DNA from: Aristolochia californica | Lineage: Eukaryota; Streptophyta; Magnoliopsida; Piperales; Aristolochiaceae | DNA length: 64,000 nucleotides | Reading direction: 5' to 3' | NCBI GenBank assembly: GCA_029961685.1 | Contig: JARWKL010000009.1 | Coordinates: 18,347,237 to 18,411,236 of the forward strand | In this document: one piece after another, positions 15,435 through 28,645 of the stretch | Layout: each line of letters opens with the position of its first letter | Numbering within the stretch: position 1 is the first letter of the stretch | Position numbers and translations under genes: made by a program | Notes under the pieces: generated by a model | Databases searched by the model: none | The model's input: only the letters and a program-made list of their open reading frames with translations | Told to the model about the DNA's origin: nothing

Positions 15435-16072
15435 GGATATACATGCTTGAAACATGTTAAAGATGCAAATGACCTATGGATCCAAACCTTTTAAGGAGAT
15501 TAAAAAGTTGCTCATTAAATTATCAAGTGAACGTGCGGTGGGATATTTAACTGAGTCAAACAAGCCATTATTTTGCCCATTTACAAAAAGCTGACCTAAC
15601 GATCATTGATGATTGTAAACCGATTTATCATGCGTCATGGGCCATATTTTTGTAACGAATGACTTTTTGGTTGGGATTCAACACTCAGTTAATATTCCCA
15701 CGCCTCCCCTTTTCTCAACGATTGCAAAACCTGATATATAGAAACTAAAAAGTGATTTAAATCCCTAAAAATTACAGAAACTTTTTGGAAATATCTCTCT
15801 TGATATTTTTGCATTGAGCATTTCCATTTTAGCTCTATACTTTTTTCCTAAATCAAAACTTGAGAATAGGTGACAACGAAATGAAAATTTTAGACTTTGT
15901 GTATGGAAAAAATTTAAAGCAATAAAAAACATAAGTAAGGAAAATTTATTCACACTGCACAAATGAACACAAAAGTTTTGTCATCCAAGTTTGGGAAATT
16001 CCATTAGTTCAACAACCTCAATAGATTGGAATTTGATAAGAAAGAGATTTTTCTACACATGCATTAAAAAAT
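15435..16072 (+). repeat. Monomer with 37-bp deletion (638 bp), copy 1
   Basis: Near 15853 'aaatcaaaacttgag' joins directly to 'aataggtgac', losing the usual stretch from 'ttttcactttt' to 'aaaacagag'. The three bases GAG are present at both normal edges, so the junction is consistent with short-homology deletion. The same deletion is found at the corresponding place near 17174. Confidence 0.9.
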
Positions 16073-16747
16073 GGATATGCATGCTTGAAACATGTTAAGG
16101 ATGCAAAAGACCTATGGATCCAAACCATCTAAAACGAACAAAAAACTTCTTATTAAATTCTCAAGAGAACGTGCGGTGGGATATTTAACCGAGTCAAACA
16201 GGCCGTTATTTTGCCCATTTACAAAAAGCTTACCTAACGATCATTGATGATTGTAAATTGATTTATCATGCGTAACGGGCCATATTTTTGTAAGGAATGA
16301 CTTTTGGGTTAGGATTCAACACTCAGTTAAAATTCCCTCACCTCCCCTTTTCCTAACGATTGCAAAACGTGATATATAAAAACTAAAAAGCGGTTTAAAT
16401 CCCTTAAAATTACAGAAACTTTTTGGAAATATCTGTCTCTATAATTTTCCATTGTGCGTTTCCATTTTAGATGTATACTTTTTTCTTAAATCAAAACATG
16501 AGTTTTCACTTTTCCCTTCATCTCATAGACAAAACAGAGAATAGGTGACAACGAAATGAAATTTTAAGAGTTTGTGTATGGAAAAAATTTGAAGCAATAA
16601 AAAACCTAAGTATAGAAAATTTATTCACACACCAGAAATGAACACAAAAGTTTTGTCATCCAAGTTGGGGAAATTCCACTAGCACGAACCCCCCAATAAC
16701 TTGGAATTTGATAAGAAAGAGATATTTCTACACATGCTTTTAAAAAT

Positions 16748-17385
16748 GGATATGCATGCTTGAAACATGTTAAAGTTGCAAATGACCTATGGATCCAAAC
16801 CTTTTAAGGAGATTAAAAAGTTGCTCATTAAATTATCAAGTGAACGTGCGGTGGGATATTTAACCGAGTCAAACAAGCCATTATTTTGCCCATTTACAAA
16901 AAGCCGACCTAACGATCATTGATGATTGTAAACTGATTTATCATGCGTAATGGGCCATATTTTTGTAACGAATGACTTTTTGGTTGGGATTCAACACTCA
17001 GTTAATATTCCCACGCCTCCCCATTTCTCAACGATTGCAAAACCTGATATATAAAAACTAAAAAGTGCTTTAAATCCCTAAAAATTACAGAAACTTTTTG
17101 GAAATATCTCTCTTGATATTTTTGCATTGAGCATTTCCATTTTAGCTCTATACTTTTTTCCTAAATCAAAACTTGAGAATAGGTGACAACGAAATGAAAA
17201 TTTTAGACTTTGAGTATGGAAAAAATTTAAAGCAATAAAAAATGTAAGTAAGGAAAATTTATTCACACTGCACAAATGAACACAAAAGTTTTGTCATCCA
17301 AGTTTGCGAAATTCCATTAGTTCAACAACCTCAATAGATTGGAATTTGATAAGAAAGAGATTTTTCTACACACGCATTAAAAAAT
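16748..17385 (+). repeat. Monomer with 37-bp deletion (638 bp), copy 2
   Basis: The junction is the same as in the monomer at 15435, with 'cttgag' fused to 'aataggtgac' near 17174. A few substitutions separate the two copies, for example 'aaaaacataag' in copy 1 and 'aaaaatgtaag' in copy 2. They are therefore distinct genomic copies, not an exact assembly repeat. Confidence 0.9.
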
Positions 17386-18043
17386 GGATATGCATGCTTG
17401 AAACATGTTAAGGATGCAAATGACCTATGGATCCAAACCATCTAAAAAGAATAAAAAACTTCTTATTAAATTCTCAAGAGAATGTGTGGTGGGATATTTA
17501 ACCGAGTCAAACAGGCCGTTATTTTGCCCATTTACAAAAAGCTTACCTAACGATCATTGATGATTGTAAACTGATTTACATGCGTAACGGGCCATATTTT
17601 TGTAAGGAATGACTTTTGGGTTGGGATTCAACACTCAGTTAAAATTCCCTCGCCGCCCCTTTTCCCGACGATTGCAAAACCTGATATATAAGAACTAAAA
17701 AGAGGTTTAAATCCCTAAAAATTACAGAAACTTTTTGGAAATATCTCTCTCTTTAATTTTGCATTGTGCATTTCCATTTTAGATGTATACTTTTTTCTTA
17801 AATCAAAACTTGAGTTTTCACTTTTCCCTTCATCACGTAGACAAAACAGAGAATAGATGACAACGAAATTGAAATTTTAGAGTTTGTGTATGGAAAAAAT
17901 TTAAAGCAATAAAAAAGTTTTTGTCATCCACAAATGAACACAAAAGTTTTGTCATCCAAGTTTGGGAAATTCCACTAGCACAAACCCCCCAATCGCTTTG
18001 AATTTGATAAGATAGAGAAATTTCTACACATGCTTTAAAAAAT
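17386..18043 (+). repeat. Monomer with a templated patch (658 bp)
   Basis: After 'gcaataaaaaa' near 17917, about 30 expected bases ('acgtaag...cacacacc') are replaced by a 13-base patch, 'gtttttgtcatcc'. The normal 'acaaatgaacacaaaag' then resumes and runs into the usual 'ttttgtcatcc'. The patch matches the sequence a few tens of bases downstream. This is the signature of polymerase template switching or a small insertion-deletion copied from nearby. Confidence 0.8.
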
Positions 18044-19678
18044 GGATATGCATGCTTGAAACATGTTAAAGATGCAAATGACCTATGGATCCAAACCTTT
18101 TAAAGAGAATAAAAGGTTGCTCATTAAATTATCAAGTGAACGTGTGGTGGAATAATTAACCGAGTCAAAGAAGCCATTATTTTGCCCATTTACAAAAAGC
18201 TGACCTAACGATCATTGATGATTGTAAACTGATTTATCATGTGTAACGGGCCATATTTTTGTAACAAATGACTTTTTGGTTGGGATTTAACACTCAGTTA
18301 AAATTCCCTCGCCTCCCCTTTTCTCGACGCCTGCAAAACCTGATATATAAAAACTAAAAAAAGGTTTAAATCCCTAAAAATTACAGAAACATTTTGGAAA
18401 TATCTCTCTAGATATTTCTGCGTTGTGCATTTGCATTTTTGATCTATACGTTTTTCTTAAATCAAAACTTGAGTTTTCACTTTTCCCTTCATCACGTAGA
18501 CAAAACAGAGAATAGATGACAACGAAATTGAAATTTTAGAGTTTGTGTATGGAAAAAATTTAAGCCAATAAAAAACGTAAGTAAAAAAAATTTATTCACA
18601 CACCACAAATGAACACAAAATTTTTGTCATCCAGGTTTGGGAAAATCCACTAGTTCAACAACCCCAATAGATTGGAACTTGATAGGAAAGAGATTTTTCT
18701 ACACATGCTTTAAAAAATGGATATGGATGCTTGGAACATGTTAAAGATTCAAATGACCTATGGATCCAAACCTTTTAAAAAGAATAAAAAACCACTCATT
18801 GAATTCTCAAGTGAACGTGCGGTGGGATATTTAACCGAGTCAAACAAGCCATTATTTTTCACCTTGACAAAAAGCTCACCTAACGATCACTGATGATTGT
18901 AAACTCATTTATCATGTGTAACGGGCCATATTTTTGTAACGAATTACTTTTGGGTTGGGATTCAACACTCAGTTAAAATTCCATCGCCTCCCCTTTTCCC
19001 GACGATTGTAAAACCTGATATATAAAAACTAAAAAGGGGTTTAAATCCCTCAAAATTACAGAAACTTTTTGGATATATCTCTCTCTATAATTTTCCATTG
19101 TGCATTTCCATTTTAGATGTATACTTTTTTCTTAAATCAAAACATGTGTTTTCACTTTTCCCTTCATCTCGTAGATAAAACAGAGAATAGGTGACAACGA
19201 AATGAAAATTTTAGAGTTTGTGTATGGAAAAAATTTAAAGCAATAAAAAACGTAAGTAAATAAAATTTATTCACACACCACAAATGAACACAAAAGTTTT
19301 GTCATCCAAGTTTGGGAAATTCCACTAGCACAAACCCCCCAATCGCTTTGAATTTGATAAGATAGAGAAATTTCTACACATGCTTTAAAAAATGGATATG
19401 CATGCTTGAAACATGTTAAAGATGCAAATGACCTATGGATCCAAACCTTTTAAAGAGAATAAAAGGTTGCTCATTAAATTATCAAGTGAACGTGTGGTGG
19501 AATAATTAACCGAGTCAAAGAAGCCATTATTTTGCCCATTTACAAAAAGTTGACCTAACGATCATTGATGATTGTAAACTGATTTATCATGTGTAACGGG
19601 CCATATTTTTGTAACGAATGACTTTTTGGTTGGGATTTAACACTCAGTTAAAATTCCCTCGCCTCCCCTTTTCTCGAC
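17933..19678 (+). repeat. Near-identical blocks 1350 bp apart (dimer step)
   Basis: About 395 bp at 17933-18328 recurs at 19283-19678. Shared private changes are 'cccccaatcgctttg', 'aagatagagaaatttc', 'ataaaaggttgctc', 'gtgtggtggaataatt', 'tcaaagaagcc' and 'gggatttaacac'. I see only a couple of differences (for example 'aagctg' against 'aagttg'). The similarity ends at the C/T island: the first copy continues as 'gacgcctgc', the second as 'gacgattgcaaatcc'. This implies a recent two-monomer step or conversion tract with a breakpoint at the island. Confidence 0.85.
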
Positions 19679-22090
19679 GATTGCAAATCCTGATATATAA
19701 AAACTAAAGAGATGTTTAAATCCCTAAAAATTACAGAAATTTTTTGGAAATATCTCTCTCGATATTTGTGCATTGTGCATTTCCATTTTTGATGTGTATA
19801 TTTTTCTTAAATCAAAACTTGAGTTTTCACTTTTCCCTTCATCTCGTAGCCAAAAAAGAGAATAGATGACAACGAAATGAAAATTTTAGACTTTCAGTAT
19901 GGTGAAAATTTAAAGCAATAACAAACGTAAATAAAGAAAATTTATTCACACACAACAAATGAACACAAAAGTTTTGTCATCCAAGTTTGGGAAATTCCAC
20001 TAGTTCAACAACCTCAATAGATTGGAATTTGATAAGAAAGAGATTTTTCTACACATGCTTTAAAAAATGGATATGCATGCTTGGAACATGTTAAAGATGC
20101 AAATGACCTATGGATTCAAACCTTTTAAAAAGAATAACATACCGCTCATTGAATTCTCAAGTTAACGTACGGTGGGATATTTAACCGAGTCAAACAAGCC
20201 ATTATTTTTCCCATTTACAAAAAGCTGACCTAACGATCATTGATGATTGTAAACTGATTTATCATGCGTAACGGGCCATATTTTTGTAATGAATGACTTT
20301 TGGGATGGGATTCAACACTCAGTTAAAATTCCCTCGCCTTCCCTTTTCCCGACGATTGTAAAACCTGATATATAAAAACTAAAGGAGGTTTAAATCCCTA
20401 AAAATTACAGAAACTTTTTGGAAATATCTCTCTCTATAATTTTGCATTGTGCATTTCCATTTTAGATGTATACTTTTTTCTTAAATCAAAACATGAGTTT
20501 GCACTTTTCCCTTCATCTCATAGACAAAACAGAGAATAGCTGAGTACGAAATGAAAATTTTAGACTGTGTATGGAGAAAATTTAAATCAATAACAAACGT
20601 AAGTAAAGAAAATTTAATCACACACCTCCAATGAAGACAAAAGTTTTGACATCCAAGTTTGGGAAATTCCACTAGTTCGACAACCTCAATAGATTTGAAT
20701 TTTATAAGAAAGAGAATTTTTTACACATGCATTAAAAAATGGATATGCATGCTTGAAACATGTTAAGGATGCAAATGACCTATGGATCCAAACCTTTTAA
20801 ACAGAATAACTAACCGCTCAATAAATTCTCAAGTAAAAGTGCGGTGGGATATTTAACCGAGTCAAACAAGCCATTATTTTGCCGATTTACAAAAAGCATA
20901 CCTAACGATCATTGATGATTGTAAACTGATTTATCATGCGTAACGGGCCATATTTTTGTAAGGAATGACTTTTGGTTGGGATTCAACACTTAGTTAAAAT
21001 TCCCTCGCCTCCCCTTTTCCCGACGATTGCAAAACCTGATATATAAAAACTAAAAGGAGGTTTAAATCCATAAAAATTACAGAAATTTTTTGGAAATACC
21101 TCTCTATACAATTTTCCATTGTGCGTTTCCATTTTAGATTTATACTTTTTTCTTAAATGAAAACATGAGTTTTCACTTTTCCCTTCATCTCGTAGACAAA
21201 ATAGAGAATAGGTGACAACGAAATGAAAATTTTAGAGTTTGTGTATGGAAGAAATTTAAAGCAATAAAAAACGTAAGTAAAGAATGTTTATTCACACACC
21301 ACAAATGAACAAAAAAGTTTTGTCATCCAAGTTTGGGGAAATTCCACTAGCACGAACCCCCCAATAGCTTGGAATTAGATAAGAAAGAGATATTTCTACA
21401 CATGCTTTTAAAAATGGATATGCATGCTTGAAACATGTTAAAGATGCAAATGACGTATGGATCCAAACCTTTTAAAGAGAATAAAAAGTTGCTCATTAAA
21501 TTTTCAAGTGAACGCGCGGTGGGATATTTAACCGAGTCAAAGAAGCCATTATTTTTCCCATTTACAAAAAGCTGACCTAACGATCATTGATAATTGTAAA
21601 CTGATTTATCATGCGTAACGGGCAATATTTTTTTAGCGAATGAATTTTTGGTTGAGATTCAACACTCAGTTAAAAATCCCTCGCCTCCCCTTTTCTCGAC
21701 GATTGCAAAACCTGATATATAAAAACTAAAAAGAGGTTTGAATCCCTAAAAATTGCAGAATTTTTTTGGAAATAACTCTCTTGATATTTGTGCATTGTGC
21801 ATTTCCATTTTAGATGTGTACAATTTTCTTAAATCAAAACTTGAGTTTTCACTTTTTCCTTCATCTCGAAGACAAAAAAGACAAAAGATGGCTACGAAAT
21901 GAAAATTTTAGACTTTGTGTATGGAGAAAATTTAAAGCAATAACAAACGTAAGTAACGAAAATTTATTCACACACCACAAATGAACACAAAAGTTTTGTC
22001 ATCCAAGTTTGGGAAATTCCACTAGTTCAACAACCTCAATAGATATGAATTTGATAAGAAATAGATTTTTCTACACATGCTTTAAAAAAT
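18044..22090 (+). repeat. Monomer block, units 28-33
   Basis: Starts are 18044 (A), 18719, 19394 (A), 20069, 20741 and 21416 (A). The second half of the 18044 unit ('ctgcaaaacc', 'gaaacattttgg', 'ctctagatatttctgcg', 'ttttgatctatac') matches the unit at 4734, over 13 kb away, better than its neighbours. The 20069 unit is 672 bp. No gene is seen. Confidence 0.85.
19394..20740 (+). repeat. Dispersed copy of the monomer pair at 13411-14760
   Basis: The two pairs share 'ttgcaaatcctg', 'ctaaagagatg', 'ccatttttgatgtgta', 'gtagccaaaaaagag' or its close variant, 'gtatggtgaaaattt', 'cacacacaacaaatg', 'ctatggattcaaacc' and 'caagttaacgtacgg', in the same order. The offset is 5983 bp. The copies differ by scattered substitutions, so this is an older exchange than the 1313-bp duplication. 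Confidence 0.75.
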
Positions 22091-22279
22091 GGATATTTAG
22101 ACTTCGTGTATCGAAAAAATTTAAAGCAATAAAAAACGTTAGTAATGAAAATTTATTCACACACCACATATAAACAGAAAAGTTTTGTCATCCAAGTTTG
22201 GGAAATTCCACTAGTTCAACAACCCCTATAGATTGGAATTTGATAAGAAAGAGATTTTTCTACACATGCTTCAAAAAAT
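22091..22279 (+). repeat. Remnant monomer, 189 bp (about 486 bp deleted)
   Basis: The head is cut after 'ggatat' and continues directly as 'ttagacttcgtg' near 22097, which is tail sequence. The lost 486 bp plus the remaining 189 bp equal one 675-bp unit, so register is kept. This is the smallest monomer in the window; it lacks the BamHI site, dyad, C/T island and TATA-like box. Confidence 0.92.
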
Positions 22280-25200
22280 GGATATGCATGCTTGAAACAT
22301 GTTAAAGATGCAAATTACCTATGGATCGAAACCTTTTAAAAAGAATAACAAATCTCTCATTGAATTCTCAAGTGAACGTGTGGTGGGATATTTAACCGAG
22401 TCAAACAAGCCATTATTTTTCCCATTTACAAAAAGCTAACCGAACGATCTTTGATGATTGCAAACTAATTTATCCGGCGTAATGGGCCATATTTTTGTTA
22501 GGAATGACTTTTGGGGTTGGATTCAACACTCAGTTAAAATTCCCTCACCTCCCCTTTTCCCGACGATTGCGAAACCTGATATATAAAATCTAAAAAGAGG
22601 TTTAAATCTCTAAAAATTACATAAACTTTTTGGAAATATCTCTCTCTATAATTTTCCTTTGTGCGTTTCCATTTTAGATGCATACTTTTTTCTTCAATCA
22701 AAATATGAGTTTTCACTTTTTCCTTCATCTCGTAGACAAAACAGAGAATAGATGACAACGAAATGAAAATTTTAGACTTTGTGTATGGAGAAAACTTAAA
22801 GCAATAAAAAATGTAAGTAAAGAAAATTTATTCACACAGCACAAATGAACACAAAAGTTTTATCATCCAAGTTTGGGAAATTCCACTTGCACAACAACCC
22901 CAATAGCTTGGAATTTAATAAGAAAGAGATATTTCTACACATGCTTTAAAAAATGGATATGCATGCTTGAAACATGTTAAAGATGCAAATGACCTATGCA
23001 TCCAATCCTTTTAAAGAGACTAAAAAGTTGCTCATTAATTTATCAAGTGAACGTGCAGTGGGATATTTAACCGAGTCAAACATGGCATTATTTTGCCCAT
23101 TTAGAAAAAGCTGACCTAACATCATTGATGATTGTAAACTGATTTATCATGCGTATCAGGCGATATTTTTGTAACGAATGACTTTTTGGTTGGGATTCAA
23201 CACTCAGCTAAAATTCCCTCACCTCCCCTTTTCTCGACGATCGCAAAATATTATTTATAAAAATTAAAAAGAGGTATAAATACTTAAAAATTACAGAAAA
23301 TTTTGGGAAATATCTCTCTCCATATTTCTACATTGTGCATTTCCATTTTAGATGTATACTTTTTTCTTAAATCAAAACATGGATTTTCACTTTTCCCTTC
23401 ATCTCGGAGACAAAACAGAGAATCGATGACTACGAAATGAAAATTTTAGACTTTGTGTATGGAAAAATTTTAAAGCAATAAAAACGTATGTAAGGAAAAT
23501 TTATTCACACACCTCATATGAACACAAAAGTTTTGTCATCCAAGTTTGGAAAATTCCACTAGTTCAACAACCCCAGTAGATTGGAATCTGCTAAGAAAAA
23601 GATTTTCCTACACATGCTTTAAAAAATGGATATGCATGCTTGGAAGATGTTAAAGATGCAAATAACCTATGGATCGAAACCTTTTAAACAGAATAAATAA
23701 CCGCTCAATGAATTCTCAAGTAAAAGTGCGGTGGGATATTTAACCGAGTCAAACAAGCCATTATTTTGCCCATTTACAAAAAGCTGACCTAACGGTCATT
23801 GATGATTGTAAACTGATTTATCATCCGTAACGGGCCATATTTTTGTGAGGAAGTACTTTTGGGTAGGGATTCAACACTCAGTTAAAATTCCCTTGCCTCC
23901 CCTTTTCCCGACGATTGCAAAACCTGATATATAAAAACTAAAAAGTGGTTTAAATCACTAAAAATTACAGAAACTTTTTGGAAATATCTCTCTCTATAAT
24001 TTTCCATTGTGCATTTCCATTTTAGATGTAAAATTTTTTTTGAAATCAAAATATGAGTTTTCAATTTTTCCTTCCTCTCGTAGACAAAAAAGAGAATAGA
24101 TAACAACGAAATGAAAATTTTAGAGTTTGTGTTTGGAGAAAATTTAAAGCAATAGAAAACGTAAGTAAAGAAAATTTATTCACACACCGCAAATGAACAC
24201 AAAAGTTTTGTCATCCAAGTTTGGGAAATTCCACTAGCACAACAACCCCAATAGCTTGGAATTTGATAAGAAAGAGATATTTCTACACATGCTTTAAGAA
24301 ATGGATATGCATGCTTGAAACATGTTCAAGATGCAAATGACCTATGGATCCAAACCTTTTAAAGAGACTAAAAATTTGCTCATTGAATTCTCAAGTTAAA
24401 GTGCGGTGGGATATTTAACCGAGTCAAACACGCCATTATTTTGCCCATTTACAAAAAGCTGACCTAACAATCATTGATGATTGTAAACTGATTTATCATG
24501 CGTAACAGGCCATATTTTTGTAAGGAATGACTTTTGGGTTGGGATTCAACACTCAATTAAAATTCCCTCGCCTCCCCTTTTCCCGACCATTGCAAAACCT
24601 GATATTTAAAAACTAAAATGAGGTTAAAATCCCTAAAAATTACAGAAATTTTTTGAAAATATCTCTGTCCATATTTGTGCATTGTGCATTTCCATCTTAG
24701 ATTTGTACATTTTTCTTAAATCATAACTTGAGTTTTCACTTTTTCCTTCATCTTGTAGACAAAAAAGAGAATAGATGACAACAAAATGAAAATTTTAGAC
24801 TTTGTGTATGGAGAAAATTTAAAGCAATAACAAACGTAAGTGAAGAAAATTTATTCACACACCACAAATGAAGACAAAAGCTTTGTCATCCAAGTTTGGG
24901 AAATTCCACTAGTTCAACAACCCCAACAGATTTGAATTTTATAAGAAAGATATTTTTCTACACATGCTTTAAAAAGTGGATATGCATGCTTGGAACATGT
25001 TAAAGATGCAAATGACCTATGGATCCAAACCTTTTAAAAGGAATAACAAACCGCTCATTGAATTCTCAAGTGAAAGTGCGGTGGGATATTTAACCGAGTC
25101 AAACAAGCCATTATTTTGTCCATTTACAAAAAGCTGACCTAACGATCATTGATGATTGTAAACTGATTTATCATGCATAACGGGCCATATTTTTTTAAGA

Positions 25201-27669
25201 AATGACTTTTGGGTTGGGATTCAACACTCAATTAAAATTCCCTCGCCTCCCCTTTTCCCGATGATTGCAAAATGTGATATATAAAAACTAAAAAGAGGTT
25301 TAAATCCCTAAAAATTATATAAAATTTTGGAAATATCTCTCTCTATAATTTTCCATTGTGCGTTTCCATTTTAGATGTATACTTTTTTCTTAAATCAAAA
25401 CATGAGTTTTCACTTTTTCCTTCATCTCGTAGAATAAAAAGAGAATAGATGACAACGAAATGAAAATTTTAGACTTTGTGTATGGAGAAAATTTAAAAAG
25501 CAATAACAAACGTAAGTAAAGAAAATTTATTCATACACCACAAATGAACACAAAAGTTTTGTCATCCAAGTTTTTGAAATTCCACTAGTTCAACAACCCA
25601 ACAGATTGGAATTTGATAAGAAAGAGATTTTTCTTCACATGCTTTAAAAAATGGATATGCATGCTTGAAACATGTTAAAGATACAAATTACCTATGGATC
25701 CAAACCTTTTAAAAATAATAACAAACCGCTCATTGAATTCTCAAGTGAACGTGCGACGGGATATTTAACCGAGTCAAACAAGCCATTATTTTGCCCATTT
25801 ACAAAAAGTTGACCTAACGATCATTGATAATTGTTAACTGATTGATCATGTGTAACGGGCCATATTTTTGTAACGAATGACTTTTTGGTCTGGATTCAAC
25901 ACTCAGTTTAAATTCCCTGGGCTCCCCTTTTCTCGACAATTGCAAAACCTGATATATAAAAACTAAAAAGAGGTTTAAATCCCAAAAAATTACAGAAACT
26001 TTTTGGAAATATCTCTGTCCATATTTGTGCATTGTGCATTTAGATGTGTACATTTTTCTTAAATCAAAACTTGAGTTTTCACTTTTTCCTTCATCTAGTA
26101 GACAAAAAAGAGAATAGATGACAACGGAATGAAAATTTTAGACTTTGTGTGTGCATAAAATTTTAAGTAATAACAAACGTAAGTAAATAAAATTTATTCA
26201 CACACCACAAATGAAGACAAAAGTTTTGTCATCCATGTTTGCGAAATTCCACTAGTTCAACAACCTCAATAGAATGGAAATTTATAAGAAAGAGATTTTT
26301 CTTCACATGCTTTAAAAAATGGATATGCATGCTTGGAACATGTTAAAGATGCAAATGACCTATGGATCCAAACCTTTTAAAAAGAATAATAAACCGCTCA
26401 TTGAATTCTCAAGTGAACGTGCGGTGGGATATTTAACCGGGTCGAACAAGCCATTATTTTGCCCATTTACGAAAAGCTGACCTAACAATCATTGATGATT
26501 GTAAACCGATTTATCACGCGTAACGGGCCATATTTTTGTAAGGAATGACTTTTGGGTTGGGATTCAACACTCAGTTAAAATTTTCTCGCCTCCTCTTTTC
26601 CTGACGATTGCAAAACCTAATATATAAAAACTAAAAAGAGGTTTAAATCCCTAAAAATTACATAAACTTTTTGGAAATATCTCTCTCTGTAATTTTGCAT
26701 TGTGCCTTTCCATTTTAGATGTATATTTTTTTCTTAAATCAAAACTTGAGTTTTGACTTTTATCTTCATCTCGTAGACAAAAAAGAGAATAGATGCCAAC
26801 GAAATGAAATTTAAGACTTTATGTATGGAGAAAATTTAAAGCAATAACAAATGTAAGTATAGAAAATTTATTCACACACCACAAATGAACACGAAAGTTT
26901 TGTCATCCAAGTTTGGGAAATTCCACTAGTTCCACAACCTGAATAGATTGGAATTTGATAAGAAAGAGATTTTTCTTCACATGCTTTAAAAAATGGATAT
27001 GCATGCTTGGAACATCTTAAGGATGCAAATGACCTATGGATCCAAACCTTTTAAAAAGAATAACAAACCGCTCACTAAATTCTCAAATGAACGTGCGGTG
27101 GGATATTTAACCGAGTCAAACAAGCCATTATTTTGCCCATTTACAAAAAGCTGACCTAACGATCATTAATGATTGTAAACTGATTTATCATGCGTAACGG
27201 GCCATATTTTTGTAAGGAATGACTTTTGGGTTGGGATTCAACACTCAGTTAAAATTCCCTCGCCTCCCCTTTTCCCCACGATTGCAAAACCTGATATATA
27301 AATGCTAAAAAGAGGTTTAAATCCCTAAAGATTATAGAAACTTTTTTGAAATATCTCTCTCTATAATTTTGTATTGTGCATTTCCATTTTAGATGTATAC
27401 TTTTTTCTTAAATCAAAACTTGAGTTTTCACTTTTCCCTTCATCTTGTAGACAAAACAGAGAATAGATGACAACGAAATGAAAATTTTCGACTTTGTCTA
27501 TGGGAAAAATTTAAAGCAATAAAAAACGTAAGTAAGGAAAATTTATTCACACACCACATATGAACACAAAAGTTTTGTCATCCAAGTTTGGGAAATTCCA
27601 CTAGTTCAACAACCCCAATAGCTTGGAATTTGATAAGAAAGAGATTTTTCTACACATGCTTTAAAAAAT
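22280..27669 (+). repeat. Monomer block, units 35-42
   Basis: Starts are 22280, 22955 (A), 23628, 24303, 24978, 25653, 26321 and 26995. The subtype marker 'ctctgtccatatttgtgc' appears here (24664, 26012) and recurs at intervals to about 46860. The unit at 25653 is 668 bp because 'gcatttccattttag' is shortened to 'gcatttag' near 26037, a loss between two TTT runs. No gene is seen. Confidence 0.85.
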
Positions 27670-27970
27670 GGATATGCATACTTGGAACATGTTAAAGATA
27701 CAAATGACCTATGGATCCAAACCTTTTAAACAGAATAACAAACTGCTGCAAAAATTCTGAAGTGAAAGTGCGGTGGGATATTTAACCATGTCAAACGAGC
27801 CATTATTTCGCCCATTTACAAAAAGCTGAGAAAACGATCATTGATGATTGTAAATTGATTTATCATGCGTAACAGGCCATATTTTTGTAAGGAATGACTT
27901 TTGGGTTGGGATTCAACACTCAGTTGGAAATTGATAAGAAAGAGATTATTCTACACATGCTTTAAAAAAT
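27670..27970 (+). repeat. Remnant monomer, 301 bp (374 bp deleted)
   Basis: Near 27925 'aacactcagtt' joins 'ggaaattgataag', skipping the C/T island, TATA-like box and most of the tail. Both normal edges carry TT at the junction. The following monomer starts in correct register at 27971. Confidence 0.92.
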
Positions 27971-28645
27971 GGATAGGCATGTTTAGAACATGTTAAAGAT
28001 GCAAAAGACCTATGGATCCAAACCTTTTAAAAAGAATAACGAACCGCTCATTGAATTCTAAAGTTAACGTGCGGTGGGATATTTAACCGAGTCAAACAAG
28101 CCATTATTTTGCCCATTTACAAAAAGTTGACCTAACGATCATTGATGATTGTAAACTGATTTATCATGCATAACGGGCCATATTTTGGTAACGAATGACT
28201 TTTTGGTTGGGATTCTACACTCAGTTAAAATTTCCTCGCCTCTGCTTTTCCCGACGAATGCAAAACCTGATATATAAAAACTAAAAAGAGGTTTAAATCC
28301 CTTAAAAATACAGAAACTTTTTGGAAATATCTCTGTTTATAATTTTCCATTGTGCTTTTCCATTTTACATGTATACTTTTTTCTTAAATCAAAACTTGAG
28401 TTTCCACTTTTCCCTTCATCTCGTAGACAAAACAGAGAATAAGTGACAACGAAATGAAAATTTTAGACTTTGTGTATGGAGAAAATTAAAAGCAATAAAA
28501 AACGTAAGTAAGAAAAATTTATTCACACACCACATATGAACACAAAAGTTTTGTCATCCAAGTTTGGGAAATTCCACTACTTCAACAACCTCAATAGGTT
28601 TGAATTTGATAAGAAAGAGATTTTTCTACACATCCTTTAAAAAAT

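Larger units (their letters stand above)
14990..17615 (+). repeat. Tandem 1313-bp dimer duplication (two copies)
   Basis: Copy 1 is about 14990-16302 and copy 2 about 16303-17615. Private variants recur 1312-1313 bp apart: 'gggttagg' with 'cctcacctcc', 'gaaattttaagagtttg', 'aaaaacctaagta', 'caccagaaatgaac', 'gcacgaaccccccaataac', the 37-bp deletion, and the odd head 'accatctaaaa...aaacttcttatt' with 'caggccgttatt'. Sharing the same deletion in both copies shows that the dimer was duplicated as a block after the deletion arose. Boundaries are approximate because flanking monomers resemble each other. Confidence 0.9.
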
